Shown here piece after piece: positions 57,615 through 64,000 of a stretch of DNA of 64,000 nt. The notes beneath the pieces were generated by a model, which worked only from the letters and a program-made list of their open reading frames with translations, ran no database searches and was not told where the DNA came from. The stretch spans positions 124,001 through 188,000 of the forward strand of contig CAYXLI010000005.1 in the NCBI GenBank assembly GCA_964464925.1, read 5' to 3'. Within the stretch, counting starts at the first letter, position 1. Each line of letters opens with the position of its first letter. The DNA is from CAYXLI01 sp964464925 (GTDB lineage: Bacteria > Acidobacteriota > Terriglobia > Bryobacterales > Bryobacteraceae). The position numbers were made by a program, and so were the translations under genes.

Positions 57615-58122
57615 CTAAAGCCGTTTTATTTCCGTGCATCGCTTCCAGCAACGCTTTCTTGGAGGCCTGCATCACCACTTGGCGAGGAAGGCCATTCGTA
57701 TTTTCCCAGTTGTAGTAAAACAGCGTGACGCCGAGCACCACCTGCTCACCGGTCGAGATGGCATCCAAAGAAGCGGCTGAACTAATCAGCATCTCACGCA
57801 TGTTCTGCTTCAATGCTTCGAGCCGCTGGGTCTTTTTCTGACGGATCTTTTCAATCTCTTCCTTCGTGTATGCCGGGCGGAACGGCGACGGCGCGGCGCT
57901 GGCGATCAGGTTCAACTCCGTGCTGAACACCACGCCGAAGCCGTCGACATAAATGCCGCGAGTGTCGCCCAGTATATAAAAAGGATCCTCGATGCCGACC
58001 AGTTGCAGCCGCCGGTCGAAGCTCTTTTCCATGGCTGCGACCGCGGCGCGGGTTACCCTCGGGGGAACACTGGAAGCACTCAACAAAGAAGCCGTGAGTA
58101 AGAGTGTGGTGATGGTCCTCAT
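57586..58122 (-). CDS. Secreted hypothetical protein in the T2SS operon
   Basis: A 178-residue exported protein (signal 'TITTLLLTASLLSASSVPPR'). I do not recognise the family. It has 'QLVGIEDPFYILGDTRGIYV', then 'GFGVVFSTELNLIASAAPSP', a charged helical segment ('TKEEIEKIRQKKTQRLEALK') and a C-terminal amphipathic region. It overlaps the anti-sigma gene by 4 bp and gspE by 29 bp, so it is tightly coupled to both. It might sense envelope conditions or be a structural accessory; neither can be shown from the sequence. Confidence 0.62.
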   Translation of the reverse strand: MRTITTLLLTASLLSASSVPPRVTRAAVAAMEKSFDRRLQLVGIEDPFYILGDTRGIYVDGFGVVFSTELNLIASAAPSPFRPAYTKEEIEKIRQKKTQRLEALKQNMREMLISSAASLDAISTGEQVVLGVTLFYYNWENTNGLPRQVVMQASKKALLEAMHGNKTALDAALRITEY

Positions 58123-58697
58123 TGTCCTACCCCCGCATCATTACTGGCCCGCATGTATACTCCGAGCCGCTTGCGTAGCACGTCGAAATTTTCGCCGAGC
58201 GTCACCAGGTCCGCCTTGTGATTGAACTCCATGCGCCGCTGGTCCGCCAACACCTGCTGGAGTTGCACTGACTGCCTGGATTCGCTTTCGGCAAGCACCT
58301 TCTCGAGCTTGGCCTGCACACGGCGGGTTACTTCGGCTTCGACCTTCGCCTGATCGAGATGCTGTGCGGACGCCACGGGCGCCGGTTGCGCAGCCCTGGT
58401 CTCCACGGCATGAAATATGATGGCGGCCGAGAGCATGGCTGCCGATGCAAAGCCAAGTTTGGCGCCAGACAGGCGATGCCACCAATTCGGCGCAAAGACC
58501 TTGTCGGATATGAAGGCGATGCGCCGCGGCGGCTCTTCTTCCCGGACAGCGAGCAAGGCAGTTTGCGTCACGCTCAGGGCTTCCAACTCCTCCCGGCATG
58601 CGCTGCAGGCGGTTAGGTGAGTTTCCACGTTTCGGCGGTCCTGGTTGGACAACTCGCCGAAAAAATAATCTTTTAAGTCAAATGGTGCACAACGCAT
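58119..58697 (-). CDS. Zinc-binding anti-sigma factor, membrane-bound
   Basis: A 192-residue protein. The N-terminal ZAS domain has the His27-x3-Cys31-x2-Cys34 motif in 'HLTACSACREEL', which binds zinc and holds an ECF sigma factor. One membrane helix at ~79-97 ('KLGFASAAMLSAAIIFHAV') follows, then a periplasmic coiled-coil ('VEAEVTRRVQAKLEKVLAES' and beyond). It starts 12 bp after the sigma gene. It probably releases the sigma factor on an envelope signal; the regulatory coiled-coil could be the sensor. Confidence 0.85.
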   Translation of the reverse strand: MRCAPFDLKDYFFGELSNQDRRNVETHLTACSACREELEALSVTQTALLAVREEEPPRRIAFISDKVFAPNWWHRLSGAKLGFASAAMLSAAIIFHAVETRAAQPAPVASAQHLDQAKVEAEVTRRVQAKLEKVLAESESRQSVQLQQVLADQRRMEFNHKADLVTLGENFDVLRKRLGVYMRASNDAGVGQ

Positions 58698-58709
58698 ACC
58701 GACCCCACT

Positions 58710-59255
58710 TCAAGCATCTGAACCTGCTACCGGAGCCAGTGTATCCTTCAGGAGATCAAGCGCCGCATATAAGCGCGACTTGATAGTTGAGACCGGACAT
58801 GCCAGGATCTCCGCCATCTCCTCGAATTTGAACCCTTCATAGATCTTCAGAACAACGGCTTCCCGCTGATCCTCAGTTAGTCGCGCCATGGCCCGCTCAA
58901 CTGCCAGGCTGACTTCCACCGGGAGCATCCGGCGGCTAGGCGCATACTCGGCCCATTCCTCCACCATTTCGGTCTCCGGGCGGTTCTTCCGGAGAAGCGA
59001 ATAGGCTTCGTTATGTGCGATTCGATATAACCAGGGTCCAAATCGCGACGGTTCTTCCAGCTTGGCCAAATTTTGGTATGCCTTCAGAAAGACATCCTGG
59101 CTGAGATCCATCGCATCTTCACGGTCCTTGACCAGCCGGAAGAGGTAGTTGTAGATACGCTTATCCCACCTGGAAATCAAGAGGTTATACGCCTCTACAT
59201 TCCCCTTGCGGGCCTTTGCAATTAAGTCGCGATCCTCTACTTCCCGAAAGATCAA
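58710..59255 (-). CDS. RNA polymerase ECF sigma factor
   Basis: A 181-residue extracytoplasmic-function sigma factor with sigma-2 ('DREDAMDLSQDVFLKAYQNL', 'FGPWLYRIAHNEAYSLLRKN') and sigma-4 ('RLTEDQREAVVLKIYEGFKF', 'EEMAEILACPVSTIKSRLYA') regions. The start is a TTG at 59255 with CGGAG nine bases upstream; no earlier ATG in frame is supported. It heads the minus-strand run sigma, anti-sigma, hypothetical, T2SS, so it probably controls this operon and perhaps its own transcription. A target promoter cannot be read without a regulon. Confidence 0.92.
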   Translation of the reverse strand: MIFREVEDRDLIAKARKGNVEAYNLLISRWDKRIYNYLFRLVKDREDAMDLSQDVFLKAYQNLAKLEEPSRFGPWLYRIAHNEAYSLLRKNRPETEMVEEWAEYAPSRRMLPVEVSLAVERAMARLTEDQREAVVLKIYEGFKFEEMAEILACPVSTIKSRLYAALDLLKDTLAPVAGSDA

Positions 59256-59341
59256 CTTTTCGGCTCCGTGCAGTTAAGACGCCGGGTGGGCAGAAAAAGA
59301 CGGGAGGAACTGATACCCGAAGTGTACCGCAGAAAAAACAA

Positions 59342-59370
59342 AAGGCGCGTACCCAGGAGGGACGCGCCTT
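59342..59370 (-). terminator. Rho-independent terminator of the PEP-CTERM gene
   Basis: A 9-bp stem AAGGCGCGT / ACGCGCCTT with an 11-bp loop. On the minus strand the stem is followed by TTGTTTTTTC. It lies 30 bp past the stop of the 59400-60086 gene and separates that gene from the sigma-factor operon. Confidence 0.85.
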
Positions 59371-59399
59371 GGAGAAACGGACCTTCGGAGAAGCCGGGC

Positions 59400-60086
59400 T
59401 TAGGCCTTCTTGCGGCGGGCAACCGCTAGACCGACAAGCCCTGCACCTAGAAGAACAAACGTCGCCGGCTCAGGAACGCCAGGTGTTGGTTCAGCCGAAA
59501 AAGTGCCAGAGGCCGAGTAGGTGTTCGTAAAGGGACTCGTTACACCAGACGACGGAAGCGCCGGATTTCCCGCGCTGAAGCTTAGGGCCATTGCCTGATT
59601 CACCGGCGTCGGAAAGCTCAATACTCCGGAGCTATAGACCAATTCAGTTAGCAGCGGGGTCGCAACGTTGAAAGTGGCTGCCGAACCACCCGAGCCACCA
59701 CTGAAAGTTCCGCCGGAAGGGCCACCCGTGAAGTTGCCTGTGAGCAGGTTTACACCAGCATTCGCCCCCGTACCGATCAACTTGATTGTGCCCTTGAAGT
59801 TGTTTTCGGTATAGTTTGTGCCGTCGTTTGTCGGCGCGGTTGTGGACGTTGCGGTCAGTATGAGATTGGCGTTAAGCAGACCGGTATACTGCGGAGCTAC
59901 CGGGACAAGAAACAGGAAGCTGACGTTGTAATTTGCACTTAGGCTTCCCGTTGATCCGTTCCACGAATAAGTAATTCCGTTGGTTGAGTTCTGCTGAAGA
60001 AACTGTGCGAATGTGACCGGGACAGCGGAACCGACGCTCGAAAACGCCAGTAGTGCTCCCACCGATGCGAGTAATATTTTTTTCAC
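59400..60086 (-). CDS. PEP-CTERM sorting-domain protein
   Basis: A 228-residue exported protein with a signal peptide ('ILLASVGALLAFSSVGSA') and a Gly/Thr/Ser-rich beta-type middle. The C-terminus is a clear PEP-CTERM signal: 'VPEPATFVLLGAG', a membrane-like segment and RRKKA. Such proteins are cut and attached by exosortases; none is encoded in the window. The gene is alone, with its own promoter (60162-60191) and terminator (59342-59370). Confidence 0.88.
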   Translation of the reverse strand: MKKILLASVGALLAFSSVGSAVPVTFAQFLQQNSTNGITYSWNGSTGSLSANYNVSFLFLVPVAPQYTGLLNANLILTATSTTAPTNDGTNYTENNFKGTIKLIGTGANAGVNLLTGNFTGGPSGGTFSGGSGGSAATFNVATPLLTELVYSSGVLSFPTPVNQAMALSFSAGNPALPSSGVTSPFTNTYSASGTFSAEPTPGVPEPATFVLLGAGLVGLAVARRKKA

Positions 60087-60161
60087 TAACCCTCCGAAGA
60101 CGTTCCGGGTGAATTCAGCTCAAATACAGCAAATCCGTTATCCAGACCGTTTTGCTTTAAC

Positions 60162-60191
60162 AGAATAGGGGGTGGGTCCGCACTGTGTCAA
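60162..60191 (-). promoter_or_regulatory. Sigma-70-like promoter for the PEP-CTERM gene
   Basis: Minus strand: perfect TTGACA (-35, 60191-60186), 18-bp spacer, TATTCT (-10, 60167-60162). The start of transcription would be near 60155, giving a leader of about 70 nt to the ATG at 60086. Confidence 0.6.
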
Positions 60192-60363
60192 TAGCGGCGT
60201 AACGCAGCGTTACAAGAGGAGGTCACTTTTGGGGCCCTCGCAAGCTTCTGAAAAAGAATGCCTTAGCTCCACGATTCTTGGGCGTCTAGTACTTTTAGAC
60301 TGGAAGATACCATTACTTATCCGCCGTTTTAGAACCCTTGCGTTTCAAACAAACGGCCTGAGG

Positions 60364-60408
60364 AAATCCATTGCTAAGTGAAAAACCCTAGCAATAACTA
60401 ATGGATTT
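60364..60408. repeat. Compound inverted repeat in intergenic space
   Basis: AAATCCATT (60364-60372) pairs with AATGGATTT (60400-60408), and inside it TTGCTA pairs with TAGCAA. It lies 21 bp after the stop of the trans-sulfuration gene, so it may act as its terminator or mRNA end. The rest of the gap 60192-60428 contains nothing I can identify; the 69-codon plus-strand ORF there lacks support. Confidence 0.5.
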
Positions 60409-60428
60409 TCTAGGTAGATCGCATCCAC

Positions 60429-61550
60429 CTACACCGCTATTGCCTGAGCGAAATCGCTGACCACATCCTCTGCATGTTCGATGCCGACCGAAACGCGAAG
60501 CAGGTTTTTCGGCGTTTTACTGGCCGGACCTTCGACCGACGCGCGATGTTCAATCAGAGTATGGGTACCGCCGAGACTGGTGGCCCTCGTCGCCACGCGC
60601 ATTTTCAAAGTTGTCGCGATGGCCGCCTGCTCGCCAGCTCGGACGAGGAACGAAAGCATCCCTCCCCCGCCCGCCATTTGCCTGCGCGCAACCTCATATT
60701 GAGGGTGACTGGACAACCCGGGGTAGTAGACACGCTCGACCGCTGGATGCCCCTCCAGAAACTCCGCAAGCTGACGTGCGCCGTCGCCTTGGGCCTTTAC
60801 CCGCAGCGCCAGTGTATCGATCCCACGCCGCAGCAGCCAACAATCGAACGGACTTGGCACCGCACCTCCGAAGCGCTGCGCGGTTCGGGCGCGCTCAAAC
60901 AAATAAGACGGGTGCCGCGTTATCAGAGCCCCTCCCATCACGTCGCTGTGTCCTCCCAGGTACTTCGTCGTGGAATGCATAACCACATCAATGCCCAGCT
61001 CCAGGGTCCGCTGCAGCACTGGTGTGGCAAAGGTTGCGTCACAAACAGTCATTGCACCGGCTTGTCGAGCTATCGCGGAGATCGCTTCCAGGTCCGTGAC
61101 CTTCAAGAGAGGATTAGAGGGCGTTTCAACCCAGATCAGCTTCGTGTTGGGCCGGACCGCAGAGCGGACCTGCTCCAGATTCGTCATGTCAATATAGTCA
61201 ACCTGAAGCTGGTTCTTAGCGAACACGTCAGTCACGAGTTTGCGCAAGCCGTAATAGACGTCATCAGGCGCGAGGATGTGGTCGCCCGGTTCCATCGCCT
61301 GCAGCACGGCTTGCACTGCAGCCAGACCGGAAGAGAACGCCAGTGCCTCAGTCCCGCCCTCCAGCGCAGCCAGACACGTTTCTAGATCTCGCCGGTTCGG
61401 ATTGTCTTCCCGGCTATAGCTGAAACCTTTCGGATAACCAAGATCCGCACCGCGCTCGAAGGTGGTCGAAAGATGAATGGGCGCCGCCACCGCTCGCGTA
61501 GATTCGTCGATAGCACGTCCCGCGTGAACCGCCAGTGTTTCAAATCGCAT
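60429..61550 (-). CDS. Trans-sulfuration PLP enzyme (cystathionine gamma-synthase/lyase-like)
   Basis: A 373-residue PLP enzyme of the Cys/Met-metabolism family. The PLP Lys196 is in 'HSTTKYLGGHSD', the phosphate site in 'ALAFSSGLAAVQAVL', and conserved 'YSREDNPNRRDLE' and 'WVETPSNPLLKV' are present. It closes with 'LLRVSVGIEHAEDVVSDFAQ'. It makes or cleaves cystathionine or homocysteine precursors, but the exact reaction (MetB, MetC, Mgl or O-acetylhomoserine sulfhydrylase) cannot be decided by eye. ATG 61550 is preferred over a GTG 15 bases upstream. The divergent ABC ATPase starts 30 bp away, so promoters overlap the coding ends. Confidence 0.85.
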   Translation of the reverse strand: MRFETLAVHAGRAIDESTRAVAAPIHLSTTFERGADLGYPKGFSYSREDNPNRRDLETCLAALEGGTEALAFSSGLAAVQAVLQAMEPGDHILAPDDVYYGLRKLVTDVFAKNQLQVDYIDMTNLEQVRSAVRPNTKLIWVETPSNPLLKVTDLEAISAIARQAGAMTVCDATFATPVLQRTLELGIDVVMHSTTKYLGGHSDVMGGALITRHPSYLFERARTAQRFGGAVPSPFDCWLLRRGIDTLALRVKAQGDGARQLAEFLEGHPAVERVYYPGLSSHPQYEVARRQMAGGGGMLSFLVRAGEQAAIATTLKMRVATRATSLGGTHTLIEHRASVEGPASKTPKNLLRVSVGIEHAEDVVSDFAQAIAV

Positions 61551-61580
61551 AGCAACTATCGTCACAGTACCATCGAAAGA

Positions 61581-62360
61581 GTGCCAGTCCCCCTCATTGA
61601 ATACAGAAATGTGACTGTTCGCCGCGAAGACAACGTGGCGCTCGACAATCTGAACTTATCCATATATACGGGCGAGCATGTGGCGATTCTCGGACCGAAC
61701 GGTTCGGGAAAATCTTCGCTCATCAAGACAATCACCCGTGAGATATATCCCTTGCTGAAGCCCGATTCCTGGCTTCGGATCCGAGGCGAGGAACTGTTTG
61801 ATGTGTTCGATCTGCGCTCCACACTCGGGATCGTGTCGAACGACCTGATGCATGCCTGTACACGTAACTACTCTGGGCTGGAGATCGTGGTTTCCGGATT
61901 CTTCTCGAGCGTGGGGATCTGGCCGAACCATCATGTCACGCGGGACATGGTGCGGCGCGCGCGCGAAGTGCTGGAATTGCTAGAGGTGGCACACTTGGCG
62001 GATCGGAATACGGATGAAATGTCGTCCGGCGAGGCTCACCGGATCCTGATTGGCCGTGCGCTGGTTCACAATCCCAAGGCCTTGATCCTGGACGAGCCTA
62101 GCACCAGCCTCGATTTCCGGGCACAGCACGAGTTGCGCGAAACGTTGAGCAAACTGGCGCGTAGCGGCACGGGAATCGTGCTCGTGACACATCATTTGCC
62201 TGATATTATTCCGGAGATTGAGCGGGTGATCCTGATTGACCACGGGCGCGTTATCCAGGATGGCCCCAAACAGGCGATCCTCACAGCTGAAGCGCTTGGC
62301 GCCCTATTCCGCATGCGGGTTGAAGTTGTAGAGAGGGCCGGCTACTACCAACTTTGGTGA
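61581..62360 (+). CDS. ABC transporter ATP-binding protein
   Basis: A 259-residue ABC ATPase with Walker A 'LGPNGSGKSS' near 37-46, a non-classical signature 'MSSGEAHRILIGRAL' near 148-162, Walker B 'ALILDEPSTSLDF' near 169-181 and an H-loop in 'IVLVTHHLPDIIPEI'. The signature lacks the usual LSGG start (here MSSGE), a form seen in ModF/YlmA-like ATPases. No permease or binding protein gene is next to it, so its partner is unknown. The start is a GTG at 61581 with GAAAGA upstream; the frame is open further 5' but that part is antisense to the divergent gene. The next gene is convergent. Confidence 0.85.
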   Translation: MPVPLIEYRNVTVRREDNVALDNLNLSIYTGEHVAILGPNGSGKSSLIKTITREIYPLLKPDSWLRIRGEELFDVFDLRSTLGIVSNDLMHACTRNYSGLEIVVSGFFSSVGIWPNHHVTRDMVRRAREVLELLEVAHLADRNTDEMSSGEAHRILIGRALVHNPKALILDEPSTSLDFRAQHELRETLSKLARSGTGIVLVTHHLPDIIPEIERVILIDHGRVIQDGPKQAILTAEALGALFRMRVEVVERAGYYQLW

Positions 62361-62383
62361 GAGATAAATTCAGAGCCACCGTA

Positions 62384-63097
62384 TCAGAGAAAGAACTTCT
62401 GGGCCATTTTCTGCCACCAGGGCCAATCGTGGCAGAACCCTTCCCATACGTCGAGCCGGTGCGGGATCTGCTTGATGCCGAACTCGTGCGCGAGCTTCGT
62501 GTTCTGATCAACTAGCGGATCGTGGTTCCCCACTATCAGCACGTAGTGGTTACTTCGCATGTTGCCGAGATGCCAAGCATCGCTCAGCTGGCGCATGTAA
62601 TCCAGCGGTGCGTGATAATAGGCGTCCTGATTATAGAAACCATCCAAGAATCGGTGCGGAATGTCGAAGGCTCCGGACATGCTCACCGCATACGCAACCA
62701 CATCGGGGTGCCGCAATGCGAAGTTGATCGCGTGATAGCCTCCGAAGCTGCATCCGGCACTTCCGATCTTCCCGTCCCACTCGCGATTGCGGATGAACGG
62801 ACAAACCTCATTTACCAGATACGCATCGAACGCATTCTGCCGATGCAGGCGGTCTGCAGGATGCGTGTTCTTGTTGAACCAGCTTTCCAAGTCAACGCTA
62901 TCGACGCAGATGAGTTGAAGGTCACCGCGCTCGATACGGGGAGCAAGCGTTCCCACCATACCGCGATCTTCAAATTCGAAGAAGCGTCCGTAAGACGTAG
63001 GAAAAACAATCACCGGAAAGCCGGCGTCGCCGAATACAAGCAACTCCATGTCTCGATGGAGGGAAGGGCTAAACCACCTGATGTAATCGCGATGCAT
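62384..63097 (-). CDS. Esterase D-like alpha/beta-hydrolase
   Basis: A 237-residue serine hydrolase. Nucleophile elbow 'GSAGCSFGGYHAINFAL' with Ser117, a likely acid Asp near residue 195 ('GNHDPLVDQNTKLA') and a C-terminal His in 'EGFCHDWPWWQKMA'. This is the arrangement of S-formylglutathione-hydrolase/esterase-D and antigen-85-like enzymes. No signal peptide is present, so it is probably cytoplasmic. Substrate unknown. It lies alone between the ABC ATPase (convergent) and the TonB receptor (same strand, upstream, after a terminator). Confidence 0.8.
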   Translation of the reverse strand: MHRDYIRWFSPSLHRDMELLVFGDAGFPVIVFPTSYGRFFEFEDRGMVGTLAPRIERGDLQLICVDSVDLESWFNKNTHPADRLHRQNAFDAYLVNEVCPFIRNREWDGKIGSAGCSFGGYHAINFALRHPDVVAYAVSMSGAFDIPHRFLDGFYNQDAYYHAPLDYMRQLSDAWHLGNMRSNHYVLIVGNHDPLVDQNTKLAHEFGIKQIPHRLDVWEGFCHDWPWWQKMAQKFFL

Positions 63098-63133
63098 GTG
63101 CAGGACGAAATCACATGGTACATGAGTGAACGC

Positions 63134-63165
63134 AAAAAAGGCGCGGAAGCCTTAGCCGCCGCGCC
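63134..63165 (-). terminator. Rho-independent terminator after the TonB receptor gene
   Basis: A 7-bp GC stem (GGCGCGG / CCGCGCC) with a 12-bp loop, followed on the minus strand by TTTTTT. It lies 25 bp past the stop codon at 63190. Confidence 0.75.
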
Positions 63166-63189
63166 GCATTACGAGCAACCCTATTGGTT

Positions 63190-64000
63190 CTAAAAAACGA
63201 ACTTCAATGCGAACTGCATCTGACGCATGTTGGTACGCGTTCCTCCGATAGTGCCGAAGCCCGGCGAAGTCAGGGTCGTATTCGGATTACTCCAGTTCGG
63301 GTGGTTGCTAAAGTTGAAGGCCTCCCAGCGGAACTCCAACCGGTATCGCTCGGTGAAATTGAAGTCCTTGTGCGTCGAGAAATCCCAACTCAGAATCCTT
63401 GGCCCAATCAACGTGTTGCGGCCAACGTTGCCGAAGGTGCCGAACGGTTGTAAGACATAGGCGGCCGTGTTGAAGAAATGCTCGGTTGTCTGCTGACCTC
63501 GCGGCAGAACAGGATCGACACCCGTGGCGTTCGGCCGGTCGAAACCGCCGCCCGTATTCGCCTGGTCTTTGCCGCTCGAGACAGTGATCGGGAATCCGGT
63601 TTGGTAGCTGAAAATCGAGCCGATCTGCCAGCCGCCAATCACCGCGTTCGCCACCGGATTCTCAATCCCTAAGGCGCGTCCCTTTCCGATTGGCAAGTCA
63701 TACAGTGCGGAGGTCACGATCCGATGGCCGACGTGGAAACTGGACAACCCACGATCGCACTGCAGGCACGCACTGTTTTGGGGAAACAGCGTATCGCCAT
63801 CGTGAGTCCGGATGGCGCTGCCGGTATCGATGCTCTTCGACCATGTATATCCGAACAGGTAAGTGAGGCCGCTACTGTATCGCTTCGTCAACTTTGTCGA
63901 GAAGCCGTGATAGTTGCCGTTTCCGGCATTGTCCACCAACTGAATGCGTCCGAATTCGGGAAATGGAACGCGCGTCGAGTGTGGCGTTGTGCCCGGAATC
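63190..64000 (-). CDS. Oar-like TonB-dependent receptor, C-terminal part
   Basis: The C-terminal ~270 residues of an outer-membrane receptor; the frame is open to the window edge, so the N-terminal signal, carboxypeptidase-like domain and plug lie outside. The beta-barrel pattern is clear: 'LTYLFGYTWSKSIDTGSAIR', 'GHRIVTSALYDLPIGKGRAL', 'GGWQIGSIFSYQTGFPITVS', 'YRLEFRWEAFNFSNHPNWSN' and a final strand 'QMQFALKFVF' ending in Phe, as outer-membrane proteins do. This type is expanded in Acidobacteriota and is usually annotated as Oar or carboxypeptidase-regulatory TonB receptor. Its ligand is unknown. Confidence 0.9.
   Translation of the reverse strand, partial: IPGTTPHSTRVPFPEFGRIQLVDNAGNGNYHGFSTKLTKRYSSGLTYLFGYTWSKSIDTGSAIRTHDGDTLFPQNSACLQCDRGLSSFHVGHRIVTSALYDLPIGKGRALGIENPVANAVIGGWQIGSIFSYQTGFPITVSSGKDQANTGGGFDRPNATGVDPVLPRGQQTTEHFFNTAAYVLQPFGTFGNVGRNTLIGPRILSWDFSTHKDFNFTERYRLEFRWEAFNFSNHPNWSNPNTTLTSPGFGTIGGTRTNMRQMQFALKFVF

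Noticed and set aside
58119..59255. Sigma/anti-sigma pair as a FecI/FecR-type iron-uptake system
   Set aside because: The anti-sigma has a ZAS zinc motif and no FecR domain, and the downstream genes are T2SS, not a TonB receptor.
60172..60381. 69-codon plus-strand ORF in the gap before the trans-sulfuration gene
   Set aside because: It overlaps the minus-strand promoter of the PEP-CTERM gene and an inverted repeat, and has no motifs.

Overview
The window is high-GC bacterial chromosome and most resembles the Acidobacteriota (Solibacter/Bryobacteraceae type). The evidence is a combination of traits: an Oar-like TonB receptor fragment (63190-64000), carboxypeptidase-regulatory-like repeat proteins, giant secreted proteins ending in TIGR03437-type domains, PEP-CTERM proteins, a 'NRRNAQ..GP.T..GK..SS.NA' family protein, and an LPS-export cluster showing a diderm envelope. 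This assignment is by recognition of protein families, not by a database search. No rRNA, tRNA, CRISPR array, prophage or complete insertion sequence was seen.

Layout. 1-4.7 kb: end of a surface repeat protein, a secreted di-haem cytochrome, an isolated hypB GTPase and a DUF2235 hydrolase. 4.9-13.9 kb (minus strand): a tightly coupled respiratory complex I operon in the order C-D-I-J-K-L-M-N-H, without A, B, E, F or G and with nuoH moved to the end. 14-17.4 kb: two small hypotheticals and groES-groEL under a promoter with a CIRCE-like inverted repeat. 17.4-18.5 kb: a frameshifted DUF2278 gene and REP-like palindromes. 18.5-24 kb: DinB-like protein, DUF4440-like protein, lptC/A-like, lptB and a methyltransferase. 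24-28.7 kb: a 1017-residue two-module membrane protein, a lipoprotein and a methyltransferase. 28.7-32.4 kb: a sugar cluster (GH51 arabinofuranosidase, SDR dehydrogenase, UxaE-type epimerase) that fits plant-polysaccharide/hexuronate use. 32.4-36.4 kb: MbfA-like iron exporter, a PyrG-like amidotransferase homologue lacking the usual catalytic His, and hypotheticals. 36.4-46.3 kb: three very large secreted proteins. 46.3-59.3 kb: a complete type II secretion operon read from an ECF sigma/anti-sigma pair through E-F-G-H-I-J-K-L-M-C-x-D, where x is a small periplasmic protein with repeated TPFG motifs. 59.4-64 kb: PEP-CTERM protein, trans-sulfuration enzyme, ABC ATPase, esterase-like protein and the 3' part of a TonB receptor.

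How it may fit together. The sigma/anti-sigma genes, a secreted hypothetical and the T2SS genes are all minus strand and mostly overlap by about 4 bp, so they probably form one regulated unit. The 1302-residue LGFP-repeat protein starts only 54 bp after gspD on the same strand and is the best local candidate for a T2SS-linked substrate. It shares its C-terminal domain type with the 1184-residue protein further downstream. The most interesting local novelty is the TPFG motif shared between the GspC-like protein and the small protein encoded between gspC and gspD.
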